Source of the DNA: Thermothielavioides terrestris NRRL 8126
Taxonomy: Eukaryota; Ascomycota; Sordariomycetes; Sordariales; Chaetomiaceae
Direction of reading: 5' to 3'
DNA length: 64,000 bases
NCBI RefSeq assembly: GCF_000226115.1
Contig: NC_016458.1
Coordinates: forward strand, 8,475,501-8,539,500
Part shown: piece by piece, positions 23,397 to 34,900 of the stretch
Layout of the letters: each line of letters begins with the position of its first letter
How positions within the stretch are numbered: the first letter of the stretch is position 1
Position numbers and translations under genes: made by a program
Notes under the pieces: model-generated
What the model was told of the DNA's origin: nothing
Databases searched by the model: none
What the model saw: only the letters and a program-made list of their open reading frames with translations

Positions 23397-24465
23397 TATT
23401 TTTTTGCGCTTCTGCGCCTGGTTACGAAGAACTCGCCGAGATGTAGCAGCGGAGAACTAAAAGTCATAAATCCGAGACTGAGAGAAAAGCGCAGTAAAAT
23501 ATTATGGCAAACGAATCACATATGCCCTGCGTTTCATCGGCTAATTGGGGCAGTACGTGGTGCTGCTGATGAATGCAAGTTGCTGGTGGTGGGTTGAATG
23601 AGAAAGCAATGAGCTTGGAAGTGGTGGGTGATCGAGAGTGAGCTTTGGGCAAAGGGAACTAAGGATTAGGGGGTTAGGGTTACTTAAGGACCGGTGCCCC
23701 TGACCACGGACAACACCCCCCAGAGCAGGTTACCTGACCTTACCTGCCTATGGTGCACGCTCGATGAAATTGCCGTCACATGCGTAATAGCATCGATAAT
23801 TTGAGTATAGAGGCTGAGAGCTGAAAGCTGTAACGGTTCCTTGCCTACCTGTGGAAACTTAGAACTCGGCCCCTTACATTCATGCCTCCCTTTGTCGCAC
23901 CTCCTGTCGCTGGCCGGCTCCGAGAGCATGGTGTGCGTTGAGTAAGATGCCACAGAGAGCTATCTGCGCGCAAGGAGAGCTGCGAGACACAGGAATCCCG
24001 ACAAGAGGAGTGGCTCTTGGCCTTTCCCAGTGCGCGGTGCCTATCAGAGACCAAGAGAGCCGTCGCAGCCAGAATGGAAGAGCAGTGGATGAGATTTCAG
24101 GACATGAGAATTATCTGGCTTATCTGTGGTGCGGTGGTGCAGCTACTGTACCTTCCTTGGAGGTATAGGGATAGTGAGGGTCGGAAGTCTTCCAGGTTTT
24201 CACACTCCGATCTTGGCTTTCACCCACATCCCATGATCCCTATACTTGAAACCTCAAGGTAGTCAATGCTGCATAAGCCGTGTGGAAGCGAGGTCGTCAA
24301 CATGGTCTATGGGGCCTTCGGGACAAATCAAGGAACAGGAATTGGAAAGGAGGGAGAACAGAAGAAGACAAGTGAGGGAATATTCGTTTTAGTTTCATTC
24401 ACTGAATTCCCCAAGAGCAACAGTAGCTGCAATTAGCTACCCTATTACTATCTCCTGAAACAAAT
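23397..24465. other. Intergenic with a short telomere-like tract
   Basis: No supported gene. At 23664-23683 the sequence reads GATTAGGGGGTTAGGGTTAC, two TTAGGG-like units, probably chance or a relic given their number. The rest is unique, non-RIP DNA upstream of the WD40 gene. Confidence 0.45.
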
Positions 24466-24800
24466 CACTCGAACTTCTTTCTCGCCTCCCGAGCAATCTC
24501 CTCCGCCTCCCGGATGCGCTCTCACAGGTCGATGTACCAGATCCAATCCCAGCGGTGCTGCATCTGCTCCTTGAGCTTGGCGATGTCGGACCCGACGCCA
24601 TTCTCGAGGAAGCTCGTGACGCGCGCCGCCTGCCGCGAGGGCTCAGCGGCATCACGGCGTGTCTCTGACGCATGTAAGACAGGGGGCAGAACTGCGGGAG
24701 ATCCGCGGAGGATCCATGGAGTGCTCAGTGACTCACGCAGCAAGGAACTCGACTTGACGAACCGGAGATATCACCGAATCCCCTTCTGAATACGCAGTTG
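24466..24800 (-). pseudogene. Decayed small gene with an in-frame TGA
   Basis: The minus frame from about 24670 reads ETRRDAAEPSRQAARV, then DIAKLKEQMQHRWDWIWYID at about 24600-24533, then a TGA. After the stop it continues in the same frame as ERIREAEEIAREARKKFE and a final TGA near 24470. Codons on both sides of the stop are gene-like, and the tail is an amphipathic charged helix fitting the preceding text. The stop is one C-to-T change from CGA (Arg). Upstream a GTGAGT...TCAG intron is possible (24736-24667) but no intact start remains. I do not recognise the family; the W-D-W core and helical tail suggest a small membrane-associated or mitochondrial protein. Confidence 0.45.
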
Positions 24801-25295
24801 GTGTTCTTGATGGTCATCCGGTACCCGGGTATGCACCAGCCCGCTTGGTAGGGCTGCCGCGGAGGAGCAGCGGAGCGGCACCAACGTGCTTTCACAACCC
24901 TTCACCAGCGGCTCCATAGTATGCGTTCTGGAAGTCAACCTACCGTAGGTACTCTAGTCATATACGCCAGCAAGCTGCAATCACACAATGGCGCCATTCG
25001 CCATCGGCCAGTAATAGCGGACCCGACTCGACTCGGAACAAATGGTCAAGCAGTAGTCGGGCTGGTTTGGTTTTTGGGCCCTCTCGTCTTCCAAGTATAT
25101 GCTCTCACCCCAGTTTACAAGATACCACCGCAAAACAGAACATTGTGGTCATCACCAGGAAAAGTATCACATTTGTCGCCTGCCCTCTCTGCCCTCTCTT
25201 GCCACTCTGCCCTGTACTTTTCAAATATGATACACTGCCTGAAGCATTAATTAACGAGCACTAATCACCCGACGAACGACAAATACGCTTCCCCT
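24801..25295. other. Intergenic, nothing recognised
   Basis: Unique DNA without a convincing frame or repeat; it lies downstream of the small gene at 25296-25720. Confidence 0.45.
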
Positions 25296-25720
25296 CTATT
25301 TCTTATCGCCGGTATCGTGGATGATATTGGGAACAGCCCGCTCCACGGACTCGGGGAGTTTCTCCTGAATCTTCTTGGGAACGATGGAGGCATCACCACC
25401 TTCCTTTGCGTGGGTCTTGTTGGTGCTCTGGCCAGGCTCCTTGCCCGTTGGATGGATCTAGATTAATCACCCCGTCAGCAATTCACAACGATAACAGGTC
25501 AATTGGCAAGGCCGGAGAGTCGTACGCTATCGGGAAGCGTCTTTTCAAGCCCCTCGGGAGCGGCCTCTTGGACTTTGCCCGGCACGTGGGACTCGCCAGT
25601 GGCGTGGGTCTTGCCCTGGCCGTACTCGTTCGTCGATTGCATCCTGATGGACGTTGGTACAATGCGGAATGTTCGTGCGATCGGTCGTGTTGAAGTTCTC
25701 AGTTTGAGCGCGGTCAGCAT
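25296..25720 (-). CDS. Small protein with probable mitochondrial presequence and internal duplication
   Basis: Two exons, 25720-25526 and 25457-25296, with a 68-bp intron (GTACGA...CTAG); 118 residues. Residues 1-27 (MLTALKLRTSTRPIARTFRI and on) are rich in Arg, Ser and Thr without acids, as in mitochondrial targeting peptides. The rest consists of two related units. Unit 1 contains GKTHATG, VPGKVQE, PEGLEKTLPDS and IHPTG. Unit 2 contains NKTHAKEGG, VPKKIQE, LPESVERAVPN and IIHDTG. The protein is hydrophilic with no enzyme motif. Without the intron the frame stops at LSGLAN, whereas splicing yields the second unit in phase, which supports the model. Function unknown; a small stress-related hydrophilin is possible but not shown. 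Confidence 0.68.
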
Positions 25721-26793
25721 GTTCTTGTGGCTGGCCAAGCGAGAACCAAAGGGTAACAGAATAAGAAAAAATTAGAACGTAGACAAACCATGTGCTTGCT
25801 CGTTTTATGCTCGTTTGCAACTTGCTTTTCGAGCTCCATAACTATGATGATGCGGCAAAAGCGATGACGCAGATGTATTTAGTTGGATGATACCTAGACT
25901 CATCATTGCGCCTGCGATCCACATCGAGCGCTACCGATCCTCAGATCCAACAAACGTCATCACTCTGCACTTGAGATCGGATGATGGACCTTCATTCCAC
26001 ACTGCTGCCTTGGTCATAGTGGTGAGCGAAGTGGTGAAGCAAGGAGAAGGCCGACTCTTCAACGCAAAGAAAAGCGCGACTTGACATGAGAAGAAGACCT
26101 TTCGACCTGCCAACAGCAGCAATAGACCCTGATTGGATAGTCTGAACATAAAGCACTTGCTCTAGCGTCCGGGGCGTCCTAGGGAAGTTATATCAAACAG
26201 TCACCTAATCATCTATAGATCTTGGCAGGGAGTCCAACCTCTTTCCAACTTGGAACAACTCTCATCGCACTCAATTGCCAGCCAGGATCCGCGAGGGTTC
26301 TTGTCAATGAAATCCTCCCACTCTCCTCCCCCCTCCCCCTTCGACAAACAAACCAACAAAAACCAAAAAAGAAGGGAAAATAAAAAAAAGAAACAGAAAT
26401 TAGATATCTAACATATACAGATCTGTACAGGCTCAGCCGGCAGACTGCCCGCTCCCCTCCAGGACGGCGACCCTAGCCTCCGTCGCCAAGGGAGCCGGCG
26501 GCAGGCATTCATTTTGGCGGAATTCGACGCGGACAATTGATGAAGACGAAACGCGTGCGGGAAATGGAGGCAGATGATCAGAACGATCGCGCGGCGGGGC
26601 CGTCAGGGTGTCGCCGTTGCGGTTGATTGCCATGGGGGAGACGGGGAGGTGCCATGTCTGAGGAGAAATTGTTGAGGGCGCATTGATGGGCGACGGCCAG
26701 GGTCGCCCGAAAGTCGCCTTGCCAGAGGAATTAACGACGCCACTTCGCAGATCTCTTCGACAAGGAAGAGGCAAGTGGCTGATTTAGGCTGGA
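25721..26793. other. Intergenic, weak ORF only
   Basis: A minus frame at 26433-26774 (113 codons, no ATG at its start) ends in RVAVLEGSGQSAG and could be a gene end, but composition is irregular. An A-rich tract lies at 26345-26400. Nothing else is recognised. Confidence 0.4.
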
Positions 26794-26861
26794 GGTTATA
26801 GAGGTCCCGCCAAGACTAATTTCGGCCAATTGTCGGCAATGTTTTTACGCTGATGGCTAAA

Positions 26862-27248
26862 GAGGTCCCGCCAAGACTAATTTCGGCCAATTGTCGGCAA
26901 TGTTTTTACAGCGTCAGTACCCCGCCAAGACCGCTAAGGGGTTTGCACTATCGCCACGGGTTAGCTACGGGTTAGTTCGCCGGGGGTGCGGGGGGCGGCG
27001 CTAGCCCCCCGCTGGTTAGGGTGAGGGTTATAGTTAGGGTGAGGGTCAAGGTTAGGGTGAGGGTTAACTTCGTTTTCTTTTTTTTCGATTTGGTTGAGGT
27101 TTCGTAAAGTTGTTGTAACGAGTCTTTACGATTGTTCGTTGTTGATGTTGCTCGAAGTTGTCGAGGCCCTGTCACGGCCCTACTCACCCTATAGCGATTG
27201 TAAATACTTGTAAGTAGTAGTCTCTGAAATTAGTCTTGGCGGGACCTC
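26862..27248 (+). mobile_element. Miniature inverted-repeat element (inner copy)
   Basis: 387 bp. The terminal inverted repeat is GAGGTCCCGCCAAGACTAAT; flanking GCTAAA/TTTAGC extends the palindrome. Same order of parts as the outer copy: inverted repeat, CGCTAAGG box, GGCGGCGC-AGCCCCCCGCT hairpin-like box, TTAGGG-like repeats, CTTTTTTTT tract, TAGCGATTGTAAATACTTGT box, inverted repeat. It inserted about 60 bp inside the outer copy. Confidence 0.72.
27012..27067 (+). repeat. Telomere-like repeats inside the inner MITE
   Basis: Alternating GTTAGGGT and GAGGGTYA units about 12-18 bp long, three main copies. The outer copy has the mutated equivalent at 27361-27413 (GGTTAAGGTTAGGATATAGG and similar). 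The shared position in both copies shows the tract belongs to the element, not to a chromosome end. Confidence 0.7.
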
Positions 27249-27592
27249 TTTAGCTATAACCGTTTTTACAGCGTTTTTACGCAACCCCGATCGCTAAGGC
27301 GTTTGCTCTATCGCTAAGGGTAGTTCGCCGAGGGTATGAGGGGCGGCGCCAGCCCCCCGCTAGTTAGGATTTGGGTTAAGGTTAGGATATAGGTTAAGGT
27401 TAGGGTATAGGTTATCTTCCTTTTCTTTTTTTTTCAATTTGGTTAAGGTTTAGTAAAGTTGTTGCTATGAGTCTTCGCGATTTTACATTGTCGATGTTGC
27501 TCTAAGTCGTCGCGGCCTGCTCACCCCGTAGCGATTGTAAATACTTGTAAGCGGCAACCTCCGAAATTAGTCTTGGCGGGACCTCTATAACC

Positions 27593-28511
27593 ACGACCCT
27601 GATTTAGGGCGGTCAGCAACACAGGTTGCTCCTGACGACGACCGCGCCAAGCAACACAGGTTGCTCCTGACGACGACCCTGCCGATGCAATCACGGCAGT
27701 TTGGGAAGCATGATGAGCGGTCAGGATGCGCAGGGTCTCACACTACCTTCCAGTTGCGGTCAGAGAGCTTGCTCTAGCTGTGCACTAACGTTAGCGCTCG
27801 AGATCCTTGAGCAGTGAGGACGGTGGCGGCTGCGCCTCCCATGTTGTTGTCCATAACTGGTGGCGATGAGCGCTCAGGACGCAGAGCAAACAAGATAACC
27901 ATCAACGAGTCAATCATTGCTCTTGGGTCACCGCAGCGTTGACAGAGAGGCAATGGTAAGGTACTTACCTTAAATAGCCACTAACGAAGAACCACCTCGT
28001 GTCGCTTCTTTCTTGTTTCCAAATAATACCTATTGCCCTCGTAACCTCGGTGAACCAAGTGCCAAGGTTCCGGCTAAGCATGGTTTTGGATCCTTTGACC
28101 GTTGAACTCGTCGCTTGCTGCAACCTCAACATCTACCGGCATCCATCCCGCATTATCACTGTACATGCCTGAGCCTGATAGGTTGAGTCCCGGTCGCAAC
28201 ACCACCATCGCTGCGCCCGCAATTGAAATAGGAATCACCCCTGCGCTGATCGGCGGTGTACACTAGTGTACACTAGCGATTAGCCCCCTTCCATGGTTCT
28301 GGATTCATGTGGTGTATTTAGGTATACGGAATACTCCGTACTCCGTTCACGGAGCCCGAACCAGGTCTTTCCACTGTCCTCATCTTTGCATGACAGGAGC
28401 AGTCCTTCCACCGTGAATCTCATCCAGCAATAATCACCGACGACCCAAATTCGGTGCCTCAGCTCGTTCAGACATAACACGTGCTCTTCTCTCCCTGCGC
28501 CTCCCGCCGCT
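27593..28511. other. Intergenic with a 35-bp tandem repeat
   Basis: At 27615-27684 a 35-bp unit, AGCAACACAGGTTGCTCCTG followed by ACGACGACC, occurs twice. Within each unit AGCAACACAGGTTGCT is an inverted repeat. At 28252-28275 GTGTACACTA is doubled and palindromic. The rest is the promoter side of the monooxygenase. Confidence 0.55.
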
Positions 28512-29931
28512 ATGCGAGTTATCATCGTGGGATCGGGCCTCAGCGGCTTGATCATGGGCCATTGCCTACTCCAGGCCGGCATTGATGATTTTATCATCCT
28601 CGAACGCCGGAGCAATCCCGCGGAGCGGAGCGGGTCTGTCATTGGTGCCTTTCCACAGACGTTCCGGATCTTCGATCAGCTTGGCCTGCTGCATGACTTC
28701 CAGAAGCTCTCACAACCTTTGCATCACTGGATTCACCTGGACTCTCAGGGTCGGACGATTTACGATGGCGAGTTTTTCGACTTGCTCGAGACCAAGTAAG
28801 CCAAACCAACATGAAAGTAGAGTAAGCGTCAGGGCTCATCACGACATCTCCTGACAAATCACACAGTCATGGGCACCCTTCAATGCTTTTCATGCGGTGC
28901 AACCTCATGGAGGTTCTCTACTCCAGGTTACCGAACAGGGAGCGCTACATTTTGCCGAACAAGAAAGTCACCGGCGTGGAGCAAGACGGCTCCTCAGTCA
29001 CGGTCACTTGCGCAGACGGCTCGGTATTCACCGGCGACGTGCTAGTTGGCTGTGACGGCGTGCACAGCGTCGTCCAGCGTACCGTCTTCCCACCACCGTC
29101 AAAGCCTTTTCCGGTTTCCGAGTATCGCGGCCTTTTCGGGTCGAGCCCACGGCCCGACGGCATTGCGCCGTGCAGCATCACCGAGACGCACAACAACGAC
29201 ATCGTCTTCATGATCTTGTGCACGCAGGACACGGCATTTTGGCTCGTCACAGACCGCAAGGACAAGGGCGCGCTGGGCAGGCAGAGATACTCCCCAGAGG
29301 ACATCCAGGCGTTCGTGGACAAGCACGAGAGCCACTCGGTGGCGCCGGGAAAGAAAGTCACCTTCGGTGACCTGTGGCGGACCAGGAACATGGACCCTGG
29401 GCCGGGCATGTACGATTACCACGAGGGCATCGCCGAGCGGTGGTATAACGGACGGGTGGTGCTTGTCGGAGATGCCGCCCATAAGGTGAGCTGCAGTCCT
29501 GACCCGAATATCATTGAACCTAAAAAAAAAACAACTGACCTGTGTACCTTAACTGCCAGATGACCCCCAATCTCGGCCAAGGCGGCAACAACTCCATCGA
29601 GTCCGTCGCGTCACTCGTCAACCAGCTCAACGCGCTGGTCAAGAAGACTCCCCATCCAACGGTCGCAGAGCTCGAAGAGGCCTTTCGCCGATACCAGAAG
29701 GAACGTGAGGGGCGGGTGAAGCTCATCGGCGGGCTGACAGGGCGCTATACGCGGTGGACGTCCTGGCGGAGCTGGTTCGGCAGGTTCGCCCAGTGTTGGT
29801 TGTGGCCGCTCGTGGGCGACCGCTTCATTGTGAACCGCCTGCTGTCGCCCATGATCAGCGAGTGCATCAAGCTGGATTTCGTGGGAGAGAACGACCTCCC
29901 GAAGGGCAAGGTGCCGTGGAAGCACCTCTGA
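28512..29931 (+). CDS. FAD-dependent monooxygenase (aromatic hydroxylase/PaxM type)
   Basis: Three exons, 28512-28795, 28867-29485 and 29560-29931; introns of 71 bp (GTAAGC...ACAG) and 74 bp (GTGAGC...CCAG); 424 residues. The N-terminus VIIVGSGLSGL is the dinucleotide-binding GxGxxG loop, followed by ILERR (acidic residue binding the ribose). LVGCDGVHSVV is the DG motif and VVLVGDAAHK...PNLGQGGN is the GD motif that closes the FAD site. So the three hallmarks of class A flavoprotein hydroxylases are present. The C-terminus WRSWFGRF...WLWPLVG is hydrophobic, suggesting membrane contact as in fungal meroterpenoid and indole-diterpene epoxidases. No synthase or other biosynthetic partner is nearby, so the substrate is unknown. 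It lies between a MITE and a LINE. Confidence 0.88.
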
Positions 29932-30344
29932 TTGAAGCGAAGCTTCAAGGACGAGCCTTTCGAATGTGTACTGCGTACACAGAGGAAACGAGGAAGGAAG
30001 CCTCGGTTCGTTTACCAGGCATATCCTCCCGAGTTTTCGCTGCAGCGATTGGATGCCACAGCTATGGCGGTGGAGTTGTCTCCCTGCTAACGTCCATCTG
30101 TCCTCCATCTTATTTAGCTGTATCCCCTTTCGGTGTCGATCCTATATCGATGTACACTAGAATAGTGATATCTAGGTATTGACTTCGCTGACGGCTTGGG
30201 CAACGCGGGTCTCCTGGGCATCGGCATTACACGCATGGCATCAGCCTCACCAAGCTTCGCTTCACCACTTGCTGAAGCGTGACACATTCAAGGGTTTCGA
30301 AGGCTGAGTCCCTGCCGCAACACCACCACCGCTTCAGCCGCAAC
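29932..30344. other. Intergenic between monooxygenase and LINE
   Basis: No gene. 30300-30350 (GAGTCCCTGCCGCAACACCA and following) resembles 28183-28232 upstream of the monooxygenase, an imperfect direct repeat of about 50 bp. Confidence 0.45.
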
Positions 30345-30361
30345 TGCAATCCAGTGCTAGT

Positions 30362-30384
30362 TGTTGTTGTTGTTGTTGTTGTTA
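30362..30384 (+). repeat. (GTT)n microsatellite, LINE 3' tail
   Basis: About eight GTT units directly after the left target duplication. On the element strand it is (AAC)n, the simple-repeat tail of the LINE. Confidence 0.85.
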
Positions 30385-30861
30385 GCGCTTAACGTCCAAT
30401 GTAGGGCCACGCAGTGGCCCCACGATATGCCTATAGTATATATAGACGCGCTAAGCTAGATATATACAAAAAGGGTAGTTCCTCCCCGTACTATCTATAC
30501 AGCGACTCGAGCCTATAGGGCACCTCGGCGACGTAGCTACCGCCTTGCTAGCCGCTCCCCTCCCCTCCATTTAGGAGGGTATATAGACCAACGTTACTAA
30601 GACTTTCGCTTATCCTAGCTACCGTAGTAGCGTACGCCTTCCTAGGCCTAACTCCTAGCCGGTAATATAGTACGCCAAGCCGTCGATGTAGCTATAGCGA
30701 CTCAGAGAGTAGAAAGAAAGGAAAGAAAAATAAACGAAAGAACCTATTGTAAAAAAACCTTAACGCTAGACCTAAAGCTATATATATAAGAAACAACAAT
30801 AAAGAGTAAAAAGAAGTACTATCTACTACTTCGTGCCCTATATACTATTTCTATCTTCTTC

Positions 30862-31330
30862 TTCGTTAGATAGCCCTAGGCCACTAGTCTAGTATAAGCC
30901 TATAGCCTAACCTCCCTAGCCTACCTCCCCCTCTAGGGCAAAACGCCTATACTAGCCTAGGTCGCTACTATAGTCCTATACCTAGGTAGGAACCTACCTG
31001 CCTTACTAGGGGCTAGGGGCCCTAGCAAGTAGGTAATTCCAAGGGAATCTAGGGGATCTATAAGGCCTACTACCTCTACTATAGCGCTACTACTCGTTTT
31101 ATATTCTATACTCCAACTCTATCTCCTTTTTCGTTGGCTAGCCCTAGGCCGCTAGTCTAGTATAAGCTTGACGCCTATCTTCCCTAGTACACCTCCCCCT
31201 AGGGGCAATATATCTATACTAGCCTAGAAGGCTACTATAGTCCTATACCTAGGTAGGAACCTACCTACCCCGCTAGGGGTAGGGGCCTTAGTAAATAGGC
31301 ACCTCTAAGGGAAACTAGGGGATCTATATA
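30862..31330 (-). repeat. Tandem duplication in the LINE 3' UTR
   Basis: Two copies of about 265 bp (30862-31125 and 31130-31330, the second cut short) share GCCCTAGGCC, CTAGTCTAGTATAAGC, CTATAGTCCTATACCTAGGT and CTAGGGGATCTATA. Both are RIP-mutated, so the duplication predates the mutation. Confidence 0.65.
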
Positions 31331-31949
31331 GTATAGCAATGATAAGGCCTAGGCAAGGTTAGTGTATCTAGACGCTAGCTATAGAAGTTAAAGCCTTAGC
31401 TAGAGACTAAATCGTAATCTAGAATCTACAAGGTTGTTGTAAATCTATAAAGTTGTTATATATTAATAGAAGCCTATTTTTATTATAAACTCTTAAAAGA
31501 GCTCTAGCTTATATATTAAGTTCTATAGGTATAGCCTTTTCTCTATTGTGTCTAAAGGCCTCCGTCTATCCCCCTACTTATCTAACTATAGCTATTCCGA
31601 GAAGTGTACTAGTATTCGTTAGTAAAATACTAGGTGTTCTAGCCTCTTATCTTCGCTATAATGCCTATAGGCTAGTTTATAGTTAATATAGTTGTATTAG
31701 CAATAGTATACTATAAAGTCCCTATACCTCATTTATATCACTAGGAAGTGGTATAGCATTCCTTAAGAGAGATACTCTAGCTTTAGTAGGTACCTAACGT
31801 TGTACTCTAGTTCCTAGGTCCTATAGTATTGCAATAGGCCCCGTTATAGCTTACTCTATTGCCTAGCTTTAAAAGCCTTTAGGCGTTTATATAGGTCTAT
31901 CTTAACCTTAGAGAGTATAGGTCGGCTTTTTAGGTCCTAGTCCGCTAAG

Positions 31950-34900
31950 GCCCCCGCCTTAGTAAGCTAATTCGTTATCTCATTGCCTAGAATGCCTATA
32001 TGCCCTAGGCTCCACTTGACCTAGACCCTACCCTCGTAGGCCTTCGTAGCCTTATAGAAGGCTAGGAAATAGGCTTATAAGGTCTTAGAAGCTATACTAT
32101 ATAGGTACTAAATCGTCTTTATATTGTCGAAGTAGACCTAGATCTAGTCCTTGGGTACCGCTACCCGCTAGGCCACTTCGAAGGCTCTCCTTGCCCTAAA
32201 GGCCTCTATATTGAATACTACTATATATAGGTCAAGGGAGATATAGCTAGAGTCGACTAGTTCCTCTATATCGCCTACCCTAAAGACTATATAGCTATAT
32301 CCTAATTTCTATATATCGTTGTCTTTTTCTAGTGAGCTATCGAAGAAGGCTACAATATCGTTTAGTAGCAATCCCCGCTACTAGGCGTTGAAATGCTTAG
32401 TAGCCTTCTTTTTATCGAGCCCTCTTATAGGGTCTTCCCTATAGCCTAGGGTAAAGTGAATCGGGGGAATAATAGGTCTATCGAAGGGGGGGAACTCTAG
32501 TCTTATATACTAGAGCTAGGTATATAGGCGGTACGCTATACCTACCCTATATCCCCGCTATTAGGCTAGGATCTCTATCTTTTTAACTAGGGGATAGTCC
32601 TTGTCTACTATATATAGGCGGAAAGCAAAGCGAAGCTAGGCCTCCTCTAGGGCTACCTCCGCTATTAGTATATCTATATCTTAGTAAAGAACCCTATTCG
32701 ACGTAGTACGCTATACTAGGAAGGTAGCCTTTATAGCTACGTTTATAACCCTTTAAATCGCTTTAATATAATGTCCTATATAAATAGAGGTTCTCTCCTT
32801 TCTACTATAGACCCTACTATATATAGGCTTAGTGCGCTTACTATACTAGTATTCTATATTATATAGTGCTATAGGGATAACCACCGTTATTATAGCTTTT
32901 TATAGCATATAAGCAAGGGGCTTATACTAGGTATTAGCAAGGTTATACAAGTGGCGTACTACCTTCTTAGCCCTTGTATATCGCTTATAGACGTGCCTTT
33001 TAAAGATAAAGTATCTATCGAACTATACCCTAAGCTATTATACTATTGTCTAGAGTAGAGAGCCCCCCTCCTTAGGCTCTAGGGCCATAGCTAGGTATAT
33101 TGTTAGATAGTCGTTGACAACAATAGGCGAATTCTAGGGGTTTTATTATCTTATAAAGTAGATTAGCTCTGTTTTATCTATAGAGAACTATACTTTATTA
33201 TAATCGCTCTACTCTAGGACCTTTTTAACTATATCCCCTACGTCCTATATATTCTATTGTAGGTCCCCTCTACAGTTGAATCGTACTAGGCTAACGTCGT
33301 TGGCATAACCGAACTAAAGGGTAGGTTCAGCTTAGAGGAGCTTTGCTAAGTAGAGGATATAGAGGATTATAGACTAGGGGGAGCCCTAGGGGGTCCTATA
33401 GGGGATAGGAAGTTCCTCTATATATTCCCCATCAATCTAGGCTCTAATCTTCCGTTCGCTAAAGAAGAATTCTATAAGTCGTATAACACTAAGGGGCTAG
33501 CCTTATTTACATATATAGGCTAATAAACGCTTAGATAGGAGGGCATTAAAGGCGCCTTAAACGTTGAAGGTAACTAGGATAGCTACACCTCCTATTGTAA
33601 GCTCCTACTCAATGTCGTATATTAGGTAGGCGGCTAAATTAGACGCTAACCTTTATAGGAGAGCACTGATATATTAGGGACTTAGAATTTTAGCTTTAAA
33701 GGTATAGAGGGTTATCCGCTAGGCTATAACCCGTTTAAGGCCCTTACCTAGGTAGGAGATTAGGGTAATTAGCTAGTAAGATTTGGATATTAAGAAGTCT
33801 CTCTTACCTAGCTTTAAAATAAGAGATATCTTTGTAACCCTCTACAGTTTTAGGTAGTACTATAACGTAATATATTTATTAAAAAGGTCTATTACAACCC
33901 TACTAAGTACCCCTCAACAGCTCTTTATTAGGTATACTATAGTTTTATCAATGCTAGGGGAGATGCTCTTAACTCTGATAATATATATAGCAGCTTCCTC
34001 TAGCGAGACGTTGCCTAGGTATTAGAGCTTAAGCTTTGCCTTATATAATTGCTAGTCCTCGAGGGGGTCGCTATCTAAATCATCTACTATATTAAAGTAC
34101 TCTAAAAGGGCCTCTACAATATAGTATACTTTACGCGCTAGGTCGTAGATAGTCTCTTCGCCAACCTTAATTAGAGGGGACCTTCTATTTTACACCTATT
34201 TATACTAGGCAACTACCCTATAAAGTTCTAAGTCTATACGAACATTGTCGAGCTAATCAACCTAGTATTGCCGTTTCACCTTCCTAACTACCTTATAGAA
34301 GGCCCTTTAGGCCTCTATACGTTCCTTATAGCCGTCTTTGTCGCTAGGCCCCTTGGCCTACCGTCGCTTAGCTATCTTCTACTATCTCTAGGCTTCTTTA
34401 TACTTGTTGGTCTACTAGGTAGCACTCTTACCGCCTAGCCTATAGTGGACCGACATAGCTATAAAGACGGAGTTCTAGGCGCTACTAAACTACTCTATAA
34501 ACCGGTTAATTGCTTTGTAGTCCCTATTAGGGATATCCGTTATACTCAGTAGCCGGTTTAGCGAGCAGCTTAGTACCTACTCGAATAGGTCGAGGTTAGA
34601 GTCTAGGACCTAGTACTTTGGCTAGAGTAGGGGCCTGTCGCCCTTGCCTAGGACAATAGTTAAGAGGGTACAATAGTCGAAGCTAATAAGTAGGTTATAG
34701 TCTATAAAGGTCTAGGTAAAGGGGATATTACTGAAAACGAGGTCTAGGATATACCTCTACTTATAGATAGCTACCCTTAGCTCCCCTATATATAGTATTC
34801 CTATATCCTATAACTAGCTAGCTAGACGTTGCCCCCTATATATTGGATAGGCAACGCTAGGCTCCTATATAGGATCTAGAGCATTAGCGTCCTTACCTAC

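Larger units (their letters stand above)
26801..27585 (+). mobile_element. Miniature inverted-repeat element (outer copy) interrupted by a relative
   Basis: Starts GAGGTCCCGCCAAGACTAAT and ends with its reverse complement (at 27561-27585). The flanks GGTTATA (26794-26800) and TATAACC (27586-27592) extend the inverted repeat. Removing the inner copy (26862-27248) joins an interior of about 390 bp. It has no protein, carries telomere-like repeats and ends in a T-run. A TA target site as in Tc1/mariner-type MITEs is likely, but the palindromic flanks leave the exact edge open. Confidence 0.7.

Noticed and set aside
23664..23683. Possible telomere end or interstitial telomere
   Set aside because: Only two imperfect units, with genes on both sides; no chromosome end here.
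26433..26774. 113-codon minus frame as a gene
   Set aside because: It begins with TTG, the first ATG comes mid-frame and no motif is visible; kept only as a remark in the intergenic entry.
26972..27187. Minus frame with a Thr-Leu repeat
   Set aside because: It is a translation of the telomere-like DNA repeat inside the MITE, not a protein.
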